A stretch of 64,000 nt of DNA from Trachythela sp. YZ-2020 (GCA_016169945.1 JADLSH010000379.1:3128001-3192000); one strand, 5' to 3'. Shown: positions 18,863 to 31,012, counted from the first letter of the stretch. Made by a program: numbers and translations. The notes: a model not told the origin generated them from the sequence alone.

Positions 18863-19794
18863 TAAAATCTTGGACAAAAGGCTGAGATCATGGCACGAAA
18901 TATTTTTTAAAATTTTTGTACATCGACAGGTCAAACTTGATGCCACCCCTTCCCGCCCCCCCAGTTCAATGTTGGAAAAACCTCTTTTGGCAATTTACCA
19001 TGACATAAACTCACCATTGGGTTGGGGAGGGGGGGGTGCGAGGGGTTAAATAGTGCAACATGCTGTAAGGGGGATTTAGAAAGTGGTCTTAACCATGTTT
19101 GTCCAAGATTGTGGCATCAGCGCGGCTCAGGCTACCTGGTAGGTGGGTGCAGATGTAGGCTCGTACCAGCAGGGGAGAGGTAAGATTCTCAGGGGTGCTC
19201 CCTCTGCGGTAAACTACATGAAATAGTGCATGGCGAGTCCTTGAACTGCGGGGTGGTAGATCCATGTCTATGTGATAGATGGGATGCAGACCGATATTAG
19301 GGGCGGTTCCCCTCTCATCTGAAGGGGGAAGTGCATATTTTGCAGAGAGGGGGTGGGGTGCACCCTGCTGGAATACGCAATACTACCAGACCTTAAAAGC
19401 CATTTTTACTCTATTTAGCGACAGGGGTTTGGTGCCTAGTTCTCAATCCCCACAGTGTATGGTTTTCAAATAGCTTGGATTGGACAACGGACAACAATCA
19501 AATCTCAGAAAGCAAGTCAGTGTAGGCAACTGTACATATTTCTTATTTAATCATATAGGTTTATGTAAATGTAACTACTTCGAGCTGCAATGTGAAATTC
19601 TAGACATAGTGATGAACTCAATCTGTTTTGCATGCAACTGGGAAAAAATAAGATATTGATTAATACGTTTTATTATATCAAGTATAGTGCTTTATAGAGA
19701 TTTCGAACACCGATATCGCTTTTGAAGTTTATGAAAATGGATATTTTATTTTATTTTGTGTGAAAAGACTGTCCTTTATATAATAAACAGAAAA
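18863..19794. other. Gene-free stretch with diverged duplicate segments
   Basis: At 18935-19010, ccccagttcaatgttg and caatttaccatgaca match 31255-31335. The segments near 18180-18330 and 19220-19370 share agtccttgaactgc, gatccatg and a G/C-rich gcaccct motif, suggesting an old duplication. No coding evidence. Confidence 0.4.
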
Positions 19795-19797
19795 ATA

Positions 19798-19924
19798 CAT
19801 GGATGCTTGGAAATACCAGATTTATTTCTCGTGTTGAACATGATGTCTCACTCGTTCGCCGCGCTCACTCGTGAGATATCATGTTCAACACTCGAAATAA
19901 ATCTGGTATTTCCGCGCAACCATG
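19798..19924. mobile_element. 127-bp fold-back MITE flanked by TA
   Basis: Left arm catggatgcttggaaatacc and right arm (reverse complement catggttgcgcggaaatacc) continue through cagatttatttc and gtgttgaacatgatgtctca; the loop is ttcgccgcgctcact. TA is present at both outer edges. Confidence 0.75.
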
Positions 19925-20260
19925 TATTATTCTCTATGTATCATACATTATTAAGTGGTATGCATTGGAAATCGTGCTCGCATTACAAAAGCCTACTGCA
20001 TGACGATTGAAATAGCCGCTAGCTTTTCCATCCATTTCCTTTCTAATCCCAGCTATTACTCACGCAGGTCCGACTTAATTCTCGAAAATCCAGCTAAACT
20101 ATTTCTCTGAAGTGCCGGAAATTTTTGTTACGGATTATTTTCGCGTTGGCGTGAAAGTAAACACTGATGCACATAATATTGCAGAAATGGATTTTCTCAT
20201 GTAAGTAAAAAAATAATGCGCATTAACTCGAACAACGCCTTTTCCTGCAATAAATGTACT

Positions 20261-20362
20261 ATGGTATGCATGGTATACGGTATGCATGGTATAATATGGT
20301 ATGGTATGGTGTGGTGTGGTAGGTATGGTATGGTATGGTATGGTATGGTATGGTATGGTATG
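20261..20362. repeat. (ATGGT)n microsatellite
   Basis: About twenty pentamer units, with gtggtgtggt variants and tggtatgcatggtatac at the left edge where the array is degenerate. Long open frames across it only translate the repeat. Confidence 0.9.
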
Positions 20363-20514
20363 GGCCCCCTGCATTACACTTAACATAACAATCGGGTGCC
20401 ATCCAGTCACGATGTTGCATTGTCTTAAAAGAAACCCATGTTCCAATGTTCTCCATGCCATCCAATCACTCATTGGCGTTATTTAGGGGTTACAAATTTA
20501 GGGGTAAAAATAGC

Positions 20515-20845
20515 GGGCTTCGGTGGCGCAGTCGTCAGAGCAAGCGCCTTTCACCTCTGAGTCTCGAGTTCGATTCTCGCTGGGGAATTTACTCATCACA
20601 GAGTCACTCATATGAAAAGAGTAAGTCAACGCTCTACCGAAAGTCGTGCTTTTCTCCGGTTACACCGGTTCCTCCCACAGGGAAAGTTGACTGGGTGGGT
20701 TAGGATATACAGATTAGGAAAGTAATATCACAACTGTTGTAAAAATAGATAATGTAGGCTAAGTACATAATATAGGTAAGCGAGATACTCGATGTAATCG
20801 GTCACTGAAAAGCCTCAATGGGGATAGAACTGAATGTATGTATGT
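20515..20845 (+). mobile_element. tRNA-derived SINE
   Basis: The head cttcggtggcgcagtcgtca (A box) and gagttcgattctcgctg (B box) is tRNA-like over about 70 bp. A body follows with ccggttcctcccaca near 20674-20688, resembling the conserved Nin-DC SINE domain known from cnidarians and deuterostomes (from memory, not searched). The 3' end is aatgtatgtatgtaat. Pol III-type internal promoter boxes support a SINE rather than a working tRNA gene, because the 3' acceptor half does not pair. Confidence 0.75.
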
Positions 20846-20874
20846 AATATTTACCCTTATACCGAACACACTGG

Positions 20875-21080
20875 CATCAACCTAATATATATACATGAAC
20901 TTGTAGTCAGCTCTTGGCAACTGGACTCTGGAGCTCAGTTGGTTAGAGCGCTGCACCGGAATCACAGGACTGCATGTTCGATTCCTGCCAGAGGGTCCAT
21001 AGTTGCATTTTTCGCAACTGCTCCTGGTTAGGTCCGAAAATATGTATGTAATTTTCGCTTCGATATTCAGTTCTATCGAG
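20875..21080 (+). mobile_element. Fold-back tRNA-like SINE copy
   Basis: Carries ggagctcagttggttagagc, gctgcaccggaatcacagg, atgttcgattcctgcc, agttgcatttttcgcaactg, ctcctggttaggtc and tatgtaattttcgcttcgat. It shows the plus-oriented right arm; the left arm is truncated. It lies only about 30 bp after the other SINE (20515-20845). Confidence 0.75.
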
Positions 21081-21158
21081 AGAGATGCCCAAAATTTAAG
21101 ACATTTACCCTTAACTATATCAACTTATTTATAGGATATATCCTAACTAGGACTATAA

Positions 21159-21799
21159 GGGGCCGATTACATGGGCGAGTTGTCCCGGCTAAACGAGTTG
21201 GCTAGCTTTGCCGAGTTGACCCGCTTTGTATATGTATTCCCTATTATTTCGACATTACGATTACATGGCTAGCGAGTTGTCCCGCCTAGCCGGGATCCCG
21301 CTTGTGGCTTGCGGAGTTACTCGCTTAGGTGGGATGAAAATTGCCATGTAATCGCTTCAACTAGGCAAACCGGGCTGAGATATGGTCAACGCGCGGTCAT
21401 TTTGTTAAAAATATTGATAAATAACGTTACAAGAAACTCAAATTAGTATCAAAATGATGTTTTTGTGCTTTAGTAAGCGATTCAAAGTTTTCAAGAGCGA
21501 AGCGACTGCATTTTACCAGATAAAAGCGAAGAAAACTATATGTTATGGGCGTTTCTCATTGTAAATACAGCATCTAACTCCAGCCTATACGTGAAGAAGC
21601 CCTTAATTGCAGTATGTAAACAATTTTCTTTCTAAAACTAGCAAAACTTATTTAATTGTTGAAAATTTTCAATTTAATGAGCTCACTTCAGCCCGGTTTG
21701 CCGAGCTAGCCCGGCTCATGTAATTGCAATTTATAACTCGTCTCGCCTTAGCGGGTCAACTCGGTTAGCCGGGACAACTCGGTCCATGTAATCGGCCCC
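21159..21799. mobile_element. Harbinger-like MITE with TAA target duplication
   Basis: 641 bp with terminal inverted repeats beginning ggggccgattacatgg. TAA flanks both ends (21156-21158 and 21800-21802), as in PIF/Harbinger insertions. Sub-terminal regions repeat variants of gagttgtcccggctaa in both orientations near 21180, 21260, 21700 and 21760. No transposase frame. Confidence 0.75.
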
Positions 21800-21802
21800 T
21801 AA

Positions 21803-22492
21803 GTGAAACACGCGCTTAACAGCATAGCACACTACACATAGGCAATGTAAATATTTATAGACAGCCATTTGTTATGCATAGAAACAACAAATATTTACTT
21901 GCAAAATAAACTGACAACAAGTGTTGTAAAAACTCACGTCTCACGTGTATTCGATGTTGTACTTCCATTTATATTGAGAATTGAAATCTTTGCTGAAGTG
22001 TCCTGGATGCTTGCGTCTTACAGACTGAGGATTCCAGTGGACTCTAAACGTATACAAGATAAAGAAAAATCAGCAGAAGCTGCATAACATGGCCAAACTA
22101 GGCAAGCAAACTGCTGAAAATGTTAAGAAAAACAAACGAAATAGGTTGGATATCGAATCCTGTGGTTTGCGTGAACGCACGAAATGCAAAAATATTTAGA
22201 GAAGCATGTCAATTTGCTTTCGTTTAAAAACAGACGGTGTTCTAAGGGGTTAAAGATAGGTATGGAAGGGTTTTTGTATCAATAAATATGATAGGTTTAG
22301 AAGGATTTGTAAGGAAGAAAATGCGATTCGTAAAGGAATGTACAAAATGCATAGTTTTCTTTCCGGTTTCTCGCGCTGGGATCTAGTTAGTGTCCAGCAC
22401 GCAAGGACATACCTCACGTGGAGATAAAATATTTCATTGAACTTTGTCAGCCAACATACTGAAACTAAAATATGATTATATGCAGTGAAGCT
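21803..22492. other. Gene-free stretch
   Basis: No repeat or coding exon recognised. A 72-codon open frame at 21869-22087 has no domain signature. Confidence 0.4.
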
Positions 22493-23095
22493 CTAAACTA
22501 ACTCTATTTATACTGGATGGCTCTATCAGTTCTTAACCGCCCTAGGCCTAGAGTTCCAGTAAGGACCATCGCTTATTGATCTAGTGTTACCACAGGAGGA
22601 AACCCACACTAAACTAACTGCTTTTATACTGAATAGCTCTACCAGTTCTAAAGCGTTCTTCCTAGAGGTCCAGTAAGGACCATCCCTTATTGCTCCAGTG
22701 TTACTACAGGAGGAAACCTAAACTAAACTAACCTTATATTCGATAGCTCTACCAGTTCTAAACCGTTCTTCCTAGAGGTAGGGTCATCCCTTCTTGATCT
22801 AGTGTTACTACAGGAGGAAACCTAAACTAAACTAACTACATTTATACTGAATAGCTCTATCAGTTTTAATCTGTTCTTCCTAGAGGTCCAGTAAGAGTAA
22901 TTTCTTATTGATCTAGTGTTACTACAGGAGGAAACCGAAACAAAACTAACTACATTTATACTGAATAGCTCTATCAGTTCTAAACCGTTCTTCCTAGAGG
23001 AAGAGGACCAGTAAAGGATGACCCCTTATTGATCCAGTGTTACTACAGGAGGAAACCGAAGTACCCAGTAGAGTCAAACTGGAAGTATTCTTCTC
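22493..23095 (+). repeat. VNTR100 tandem array, about six units
   Basis: The longest array of this family on the plus strand. Units carry ctctatcagttctaaaccg, cttcctagaggtccagtaag and gttactacaggaggaaacc. It ends with gagtcaaactggaagtattc and tctcccatgcga, the shared terminal phrase. Confidence 0.85.
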
Positions 23096-23544
23096 CCATG
23101 CGATCTATAAATTATAATCGTAAATACCGTAGATAATAATAAATCAAGAACACCAACATTTACATAATTTGCGCGCACCAGGAACGCGCGCATTCCCATC
23201 ATGCCTCCCCGTGCGCTTTCCGCAAATTTTATATTTAGATATTTGAGAATGAAAATATTTGACCTTTTTTGGGAGTTGTGCGCACGAAAGTATTTACGAA
23301 TTGTCCTTTTTAATTAATCGTAATTGAAGCTAACTGCGATTTCTTTCTTGCTCTCATGTTTATACGGTGTTTTCACGCTGGGCTGAGGACGATCATGAGG
23401 ACGATCATGCATGAGGGATGCATTTTAGTCGCAAAACGTTAAACGACTGGCTAAATATGGTAATCACAATTTGGTCAACGGCTGTGCGGAGATAAACAAA
23501 ACTGACAAAGGCGCGCATACCAGCGATCATTTTCGTCTAAAGTA

Positions 23545-23800
23545 TGTTTAATGCATAATCTATAAAATAATGCTAAAATAAAGAAATTTTAGATGGTACG
23601 CCAAAAAGAAAACGATGTTTGAAGTTCAGCTTAATATATATTCAGCTGTAAATATGGCATAGTTGTATTTTAATTTACAACCTTTTACTATTTTTTATGT
23701 TTCTCAACCGCCAGACGCATTTAAAAAGATAGCTTACTGCATAAACTAGAAACTAACGCGAAAACAAAGTAATTTTGGGAGGTACGCCAAAAAGATTTTA
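23545..23800. repeat. Diverged direct duplication
   Basis: gcataatctataaaataat...ggtacgccaaaaaga (about 23550-23608) recurs as gcataaactagaaactaac...ggtacgccaaaaaga (about 23739-23797). Spacing is about 190 bp. Non-coding. The neighbouring 23096-23544 holds nothing recognisable apart from a short repeat of gaggacgatcatg at 23389-23412. Confidence 0.45.
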
Positions 23801-24304
23801 GGTTTTTAACCGCCGTTTTTTATCGCAAATGCGAGACATAGAAAAACATTGCCTCTAAATTTAAGAAATACATCAAGATGGCAGGATGATGTGCTCCAAA
23901 AAGCATTTAACATTTTGCGGAAATTAATAAAAATTTGAGAACTTTCGGGAAAGTACAAGAAAAAGATGGCCAACTCTTTGGAAGATGGCCGTCTCACTCC
24001 AAACATTGCGATGCTATCCTTGTAGTTGTATTTATTAGGCTGACCAGAGCATAATGGAGAGTATGTTTCCAAGATGATTTCTTACAATGCCGAAGTAAAC
24101 TGTATTTGAACTCGCACCTTCGAGACTCCGGTCTGCCGCTGTACCTATTGTATTGAGTTATCGAGCCAACAGGGCGACTTTTATCAATGTTATAAGTGTA
24201 CGAAATATTTTCGCAACGACTTAAACGCTATCCATGCGATGATGTGCATGCAGTGTTTCGATTCTATCAAAGAACCATCTGTATCGGTTCTGCAACAGAA
24301 CATA

Positions 24305-24357
24305 ACGCTTTTGAACCAACGCTTTTGAACCAACGCTTTTGAACCAACGCTTTTGGT
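24305..24357. repeat. Short tandem repeat, 15-bp unit
   Basis: cgcttttgaaccaa repeated about three and a half times. Local slippage product with no coding role evident. Confidence 0.75.
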
Positions 24358-24454
24358 TTTCACGACTACGGTTTAAAAGTTTGAGGGGCGTTGTTTGGGC
24401 TATCGCCAACCTGAGAAATACAATAGGACAATTCCGCGGTTTGGAACAAAGGCC

Positions 24455-24630
24455 TCAGTTGCATGTGAGAAGACTGCTTCCAGTTTGACTCTACGAAACA
24501 CCACGTTTCAGCTTGTCTCTGGGTATATTTCGGTGTCCCTTCTGTAGTAACACTGTACCAATAAGGGATGTCCTTACTCATGGACGTCTAGGGAGAACAG
24601 TTTAGAACAGATATAGGTCTGTGCTGTATG
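24455..24630 (-). repeat. VNTR100 unit with terminal phrase, reverse strand
   Basis: On the minus strand it reads ctgttctccctagacgtcc, then ggacatcccttattggtaca, then gagtcaaactggaagcagtc and ttctcacatgcaac. The same unit and end phrase occur in the plus-strand arrays. 24631-25068 shows nothing recognisable. Confidence 0.65.
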
Positions 24631-25068
24631 AATAAAGTTAGTATGGTTTTAATGTTTTGTTGTTTCTCAATTTTGTTAGCATATATTAAGTGCGCGCTAA
24701 AGTTACACCTTGCAATTACACAAAAATCGCATCGGTAAATTTTTTTCACAAGTTAATGAATTAAAAATACATTTTATGAATTATGGCGCACAAATTTATA
24801 AGATTTAGCTTTTATTACAAAAAAATAGGAGGGATTAAGCATCATAAAGAAGAATATCCCCCAAAAATTCTGGGCTCATCCGTTTAATTCTTTGTTATTA
24901 CGGTACTATTTTCAATATAAAAATAATTCCAAATCGTGATTTTTCTGACTAAGTATTCTGGCGCGGTGTTTTCGATACGTCGAGACATCATTTTATCTAT
25001 GATGATATTAAACTAAATATGTTGTGTCTAAAACATCATGGTCTAATTTTCTGAAATCAATTCAAGGT

Positions 25069-25475
25069 TCCGTCCACACGGGACGGGATGAATTTTGGAT
25101 CGTACTCAAATTTACACTACTACTGATTTTCGGCCTTTCGCGTTCACACGAAATTCGAGTACAGCTAAAGCCTGCTGCACACGAGAGCTCTTGGCTGAGC
25201 TCACCACGACGAGAGGTCGTAGCTTAGCAAGTTACTCTGAAATCAAAGACGCATAGATCTTTGTCTCACGGCCTCGCGATGTAAAACTCTCAGCAAAAAC
25301 CATGTGCATACGAGAGAACCGTGGCTGATCATACGGCCTCGCGACGTCGTTATATAGACGTTACCTCAGCCAAGAGATCTCGTGTGCGGCAAAGGTATGA
25401 ATTCCCGTGTGAAACAAATGGAACCGGGTGAATTTGCGTATACGGTTCTGAATTCGTCCAGTCTCGTCGCCGAAC
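25069..25475. mobile_element. MITE carrying a second MITE
   Basis: Outer ends: ccgtccacacgggacgggat at the left, and at the right a segment whose reverse complement starts gactggacgaattcagaacc. Both continue to a cgta-ctcaaattta-like stretch. The interior is split by the element at 25167-25395. Non-coding; the outer pair is imperfect. Confidence 0.5.
25167..25395. mobile_element. Nested MITE, 229 bp
   Basis: Left aaagcctgctgcacacgaga matches the reverse complement of the right end (ctttgccgcacacgagatct), continuing into ctcttggctgag. The interior has ctcgcgatgtaaaactctc and ctcgcgacgtc motifs. Removing it rejoins the outer element. Confidence 0.65.
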
Positions 25476-26054
25476 TTAGTCTAAAGCTATGTTATATATG
25501 GCTTTCTCTATTTCAGTCAAGAAGATCGACAATGCATGTATGCGTGCATTCGACATTATGTTGCGTTCAAAGTGTATATAATATTATAAAGTGAGATTTT
25601 ACTCGAGAAACGGCTTGGACAGAACTTTAAATATTGCATGTTGAAAATCGTTTGTCCACTATATAAAAAGAAGTAGATATGGTATCCTTTTCAGGCAATC
25701 GTAAAGGCTTGAATTCTATACTTAATGCCAGTAAATTTGCTCTTAAACGGAGTTGCAAAGATGGGAATGCAACGGCGTTTGATCGTGAAATTAAAGAAAC
25801 CCATCGAGCTACAGTTTCAAGATGATTTGGCTTGCACGCCGATTCTCGTTTGATCACAAGTTATTTACGCTGAAATTTGGACAGGCACAACTGAACACTT
25901 CAGTCGCAAATTACAACAATAGCATGTCAATACTCGAGTCAGTCAATACTGCATGGTCAGTCAAACTCGCCAATAGGTCTCGCGTCATATCAGTCATAGG
26001 TACAACCTAGCTACACTTGCAATAAATCGTGTAGCCTAGCCTAAAGCCTTAACC

Positions 26055-26190
26055 TGACGAACTCTATTTACACTCGGACATAGCCCTATCAGTTCTAGAC
26101 TGTTCTTCCTAGAGGTCCAGTAAGAGCCATCCTTATTGACCAGTGTGTTATACTACAGGAGGAAACCAGAGTATCTGAAGAAACCTATGG
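26055..26190 (+). repeat. Single VNTR100 unit
   Basis: Contains gccctatcagttctagactg, ttcttcctagaggtccagt and aggaggaaaccagagtatct. 25476-26054 before it shows nothing recognisable. Confidence 0.65.
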
Positions 26191-29100
26191 TGTTTGGTAT
26201 ATATAAGGTCATACGAAGATCACTCCCATGAAAACTATCGTTTGTTACTGTAACTCTTATCGACTCTCGTGCTACTTTCATCCATGCTTAATAATAATTG
26301 AACTGACATACCTATTAACTTGAGGAGTCCGTCACGGAGGCAGTATACAATCGTGAAACAATTACAGCAAGCAATAGAAGCCGTCTTATCACCGTAGGCA
26401 GCTTTTCACTTCTCAGTTTATGGCTGTAAAACCTGCTGTGCAAAGAGCAAAAGACTGTATATGGCATGCTGGGTTCTCACCGAGAACCATATTATAAGAA
26501 CTAACAGTAACTGAGAATAAGAGATATTCAATATAGCATTACAGAGGTTAGCTGTAAATGTGTAAAATAGTAAAGCACACACACGGGTGTAGATCAATAT
26601 TCTAAGATATATTAATTTATAGCTCACCTTGCTTGCAGATTATAATTTGGAAATGATATATCCCAAAGGTTGGTTTGAATTGGTATTATAATTCCCCCAA
26701 AATCTTCAGCGACAACCCGTTAACAGCAAAGTAAGCAAAAGCCTTGATTGTATAAACACGCTTGGGTAAATATATAACAAGAGACACTGTTACAAAATAG
26801 GCTTATTTATTAAGTTTACTGTTCACAGCAAACTGTCGAGTGCAAGAATGGCAAGTGAACGCGTAGCGCAAACACTGATGTACGCCAACGCAATGCATTT
26901 TGGGATTGGCAGTGATAAAACGGCTACACAAAAGACCTATATACCGTAATTAGAAGTTATAAATTGCAGGAAATTGTTTTTTCAATAAAGAAAACACGTC
27001 TAATACGGGTAGACCATACAAACGTTGCTCATTCTGTACAAAAATCGACTTTCGGGGCTAGGATTCAAAATTATTCTTAAAACTCTTGAGTATTTCGCAC
27101 GCTTGTCATTGTGTTTTATCAAAATTCAAACGCTTCCGAATGCCGACCTTTGTATAAAAGTCATGATTAAAATAAAGCAGATTTTTGCAAAGTAATTGTC
27201 CGCATTTGCATAAGAAAACCCAAAAGTGATTTCATAAATTTGCGAACTAAAAATGGGTGGGTGTTATGAATTGCCGGTATACAAAAGTCAAACACTGTAA
27301 AAGCGATATACTTTAGCATCAATTTATATATATATAAACAAATGGCCAGTGTAAAAGCTAGGCTGAGAATTGTGTTTGTTGCAAGTATATATGCATGCAT
27401 GTCTATGAATTAAGTATGGCAAACACAACACGAGAATAGGATCGTGGGCTAAGACTGTTAGATTATAATCGTGGCGGTTTTAAGCAAAAAAGCCGACTAA
27501 ATCAAGTAGATTTGGTTTCTATGTGTAGGATTTTAACGCCTTAAGCATTAGGTTTGCTAGAAATGCACTAAAAAGGGTTATCTATATAGGAAGTACTTGA
27601 CATAGTACCTATATTTGTACATACGTTCAATGAAAGCAAACTAAATCATAACATTTGTTTGTTTGTCGCGTTGGAGTGTACAAACAAGAGCAAATAAGAT
27701 TCCATGCGATTAAGATGAAACTTCGTTAAACCGTCAATGCTGTTGACCGAATCCTAATTTAAACTAGCTTTGCAAATCAACACAAGCACGTTTCGGAGCC
27801 CTGGTTGTGGCTGCATATCTGTGGGCCCGATGGCGACAGACCGTCTCTGCGCGCATAATATACAGCTCTGCCGCTCAGAGTTTCATTATAGAAACAAAAC
27901 GCCCCTTGGCAGACATCGTTGTCTTGAACACAATATATAGAAGACCGTTTTCCTTAGCATTGTCCCACGAGTCTGTGCGTCACGCCAGCCAAATATAATC
28001 ATGCACTGATTCTACCTAGACATAAAACATTTTACGGGGTTTTATGCGAAGGATAGATTAAGGGAAGGTTATATATAAGAGTTTAGTGGAGTGTTAAAGA
28101 GGTTTTTAGCATAAAAATACATAAAGGAAGTAATTACTGTCTTTCGTAGCTTAGCTACAGGTTTTGCATGAGAAAACTGCAATTGATCGCGTGTCCCGTG
28201 ACCTAGCTAGCCAAGCGGCGATTTTAGCCTGGCTGTCGGGGCGGTAATTTATCTAGCTATTAAAGGATAATTTGGGAAATTATAGATTATTACGGCAATC
28301 TTTTGTAAAACGTCGAAAATTACACACGTCTCGGTAAATATATGGGATTGCTTTTATTAAAACAATCAGGGCTAACTCCTGGTGTAAATTTAGGTTTTGG
28401 AATAGGGGTTTTTCTCGAAAAACAGGCGGGATGAACGTAATTACAATGTGTGTATGGGAATACGCCGCGCTATCTTGCCTCTAAAGACCAGCCATCTACG
28501 CGTAGATATGAAGCGATACGGCGCACGGCCGGGACAATAGAGCAAAGCAACCCGACAGCAAGCGGTGTTGTTAAAATTTAAAAGATATTTTATTAAATTC
28601 TTCTCGATATATTAACCGTTATGCGAGCGCGACTTACAGGCGTCGAACGAGGAGCCAAACAGCATCCCCAGTGCGGCACAAAACAGGGGAAACGGCTGGA
28701 ATACAACTTGGGTATAGTAAATTCTCGCGCTTTTCCCTTGTATTTGTTCAAGTATATTTACTCGAACTGTTAAGATAACAAATACGCGCTAATATTGGGA
28801 GTTATGCGTAGAAATGCTTAATTACAGTCTTTTATTGTAATGTGATTTCACTTAACCACAACGCTAGCTTGTTAAAACATATACAACATACAAGCCGACA
28901 AAAGTTATGAGAAAGCAGTCAAACTTCGTGTGTAAAAATTTCTAGATACAAAAGTTACTAAATGATGTCGATAAAGGTGAGAATTTAAAGTGTTAATCGC
29001 AGACTTAACGTATAATCTCTAAACTCACACTTAAAACGACCTGTAAAGTTAACAAACAAGCCAAGCATGTCAGATTTATCGAAAGAACAATGACAGTATA

Positions 29101-29420
29101 ACAGATTCACGTTCCTTAAGCCGATAATTGCACGGTAAATATAATTTCCAGCTCAAAAGCGAGATTTACTTTGCCTAACATAGTTAGACACGCTAAAGGA
29201 AGATCAAATAAATGATTTTTTCTTCGACTTCTTTGAAGTGTCCTAATCCGCAGACATGAAACAAGATTAGTTTTAATATTAATGGTTTGGAAAAAGCTGG
29301 ACAAGCGTATTAACTATGAAACATGAACAATATGCAAAACAATAATGTGAAAAGTTGAGAAACTTAACTAAACTGGACGTATATTAGAAGATGATTATAG
29401 TTGGTCTCTAAAGCTCCATG
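26191..29420. other. Gene-free stretch of about 3.2 kb
   Basis: I see no coding exon with splice signals and no repeat family copy here, apart from a short (TA) run near 27325-27338. This is the longest repeat-poor part of the desert between Otx and the fibrinogen-related pair, so it is where unrecognised regulatory DNA or short exons would be easiest to miss. Confidence 0.4.
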
Positions 29421-29612
29421 AGTCAAACGAGGGTGAAAGTCGATGCATGAGAGTTGCAACTCAGTATCGCTACTTATCGCTCGCGTTCGACCGCCAAATC
29501 CCATCGCCGGACTCTCATGCACTCTCATCAATTTTGAGCTGGTTCAAATTTTGATGAGCGTCATTTGCTAGCGTGGTAATATCCAGTCAACTCTCATGCA
29601 AACTCTCATCTT
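29421..29612. repeat. CTCTCATCAA-family element
   Basis: agtcaaacgagggtgaaagt, ggactctcatgcactctcat, gagctggttcaaattttgat and ccagtcaactctcatgcaaa follow the family order. The right end is replaced by a short (acaat)n run at 29631-29651. Confidence 0.6.
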
Positions 29613-29692
29613 CGAGGTCATTAAATACACACAATACAATACAATACAATAAAGAGGCCAGACCAGCAAGGTACTACATGAAATACACAATA

Positions 29693-29921
29693 GGGCCATT
29701 TATACGGGAGAAAATAAGTCGCGACTTACATGAGACGCGAACACACTCGTATAAATGGTCAAATTCTAATAAGTCGCGTCTTATTGTGGAACAGCCTGAA
29801 CCCCTGTTCTTATTTAAGTCGCGACTTACTAGAATTTGACCATTTATACGAGTGTGTTCGCGTCTTATATAAGACGCGTCTTATGTAAGTCGCGACTTAT
29901 TTTCTCCCGTATAAATGGCCC
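29693..29921. mobile_element. Fold-back MITE with gggccatttatacggg ends
   Basis: Terminal gggccatttatacgggagaa is an exact reverse complement of the right end for at least 35 bp, including aaaataagtcgcgacttaca. A second, inner inverted pair (actcgtataaatggtcaaat / atttgaccatttatacgagt) repeats the same motif, so it is a palindrome within a palindrome. 229 bp, no open frame. Confidence 0.8.
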
Positions 29922-30157
29922 TTATGTGACCTAAAACCTTCGCTGATGATACGGATTGCATGGGCTTTTCAATGTCATGCAGAGACCAATTGAAAATAAC
30001 CCAGGACAGTGACCTTGTCTTTGTAAGCTACTGCTTGCAGTATAATGAACAATATATCTATAGTTCAACATATAAAGCAATTCAGCTGAAAGTCAGAGCA
30101 AACAACACAAACACATGATGATTGTACTCGTGCATGACAGCGTTTTTGACAACCTTC

Positions 30158-30370
30158 GTTCTCGCCCGTCCACACTAATCCAAACCGCCTCCGTAGTTTC
30201 AAAAGTCTCCACTTTCAACTGAGCCGTTTTCGAAAAGCATGCATCGTTTTCATGGATGAAGGTAACCGTTTTCCGTCCTATTAGTGTGAGCGCGATAGGC
30301 GAAAACACATACAAAAGTATGCGTTTGAAGCCTTCAAACGACGAAAACGGATTCGAGTGTGGGCGAGGCC
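30158..30370. mobile_element. MITE with ctcgcccacact-type ends
   Basis: Left cgcccgtccacactaatcca and right (reverse complement) cgcccacactcgaatccgtt are similar; ccgttttcgaaaag and acgaaaacggattc lie inside. Imperfect and old. 29922-30157 shows nothing recognisable. Confidence 0.45.
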
Positions 30371-30659
30371 GCAATGCCATTCAGTCAATGCAGTCCACTG
30401 ATCTGAAAACTTGAACTGGATAGTGCATCTGCTATGCATAAATGAAGGCAATGGCGGCCATATTGGTATGACAACCACAAATCTACAGTGGTATTACTGA
30501 CATGTTTGAAGAGGTTCTTATTGGTGGAAGATAGTTATTGGTGGAAAAGGACGCATATTGTCTAGATAGAAGTTGGTCACCAGTAGTCTCTATTTTTTCT
30601 TCAATTTGATAGTGAATAACTAATGAGGTCACACCAATATGCTAAATTTTTTGGGTATC

Positions 30660-31012
30660 TCGCTCGATAGAATTGAATATTCGATGGCTTTTTGTAGATG
30701 GAAATTTCGAGCGAAAATTATATACATATTTTTAGTCCTAACCAAGAGCAGTTGCGAAACATGCAACTTAGGCCATCTGGCAGGAATCGAATCTGCGGCT
30801 CTGCGATTCCGGTGCAGCGCTCTGACCACTTAGCTACAGAGTCCAGTTGTCAAGAGCTGACCACACGTTCATGTTAATATACAGGGTGACGCCAGTATAT
30901 GGTATGGCTAAATATTCTCAATTTTTGGGCAATTATATGCCAGAGGGACTATAGTTGCGTTTTTCGCAACTGCTCCTGGTTAGGTCTCAAATATGTATAT
31001 AATTTTCACACC
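30660..31012 (-). mobile_element. Fold-back tRNA-like SINE, both arms, interrupted
   Basis: Minus-strand centre: ctctgtagctaagtggtcag, gctgcaccggaatcgcag, gattcgattcctgcc, then gttgcatgtttcgcaactgc. At 30940-31012 a plus-strand arm (gccagagggactatagttgc, ttttcgcaactgctcctgg) appears. Unrelated bases lie between the parts. Confidence 0.6.

Noticed and set aside
20135..20486. Frames with YHTIP or MVWYG repeats on both strands
   Set aside because: Produced by the (ATGGT)n microsatellite.
20515..20590. Possible tRNA gene
   Set aside because: A and B boxes are present but the acceptor and T stems do not close, and it continues into a SINE body with a repeat tail.
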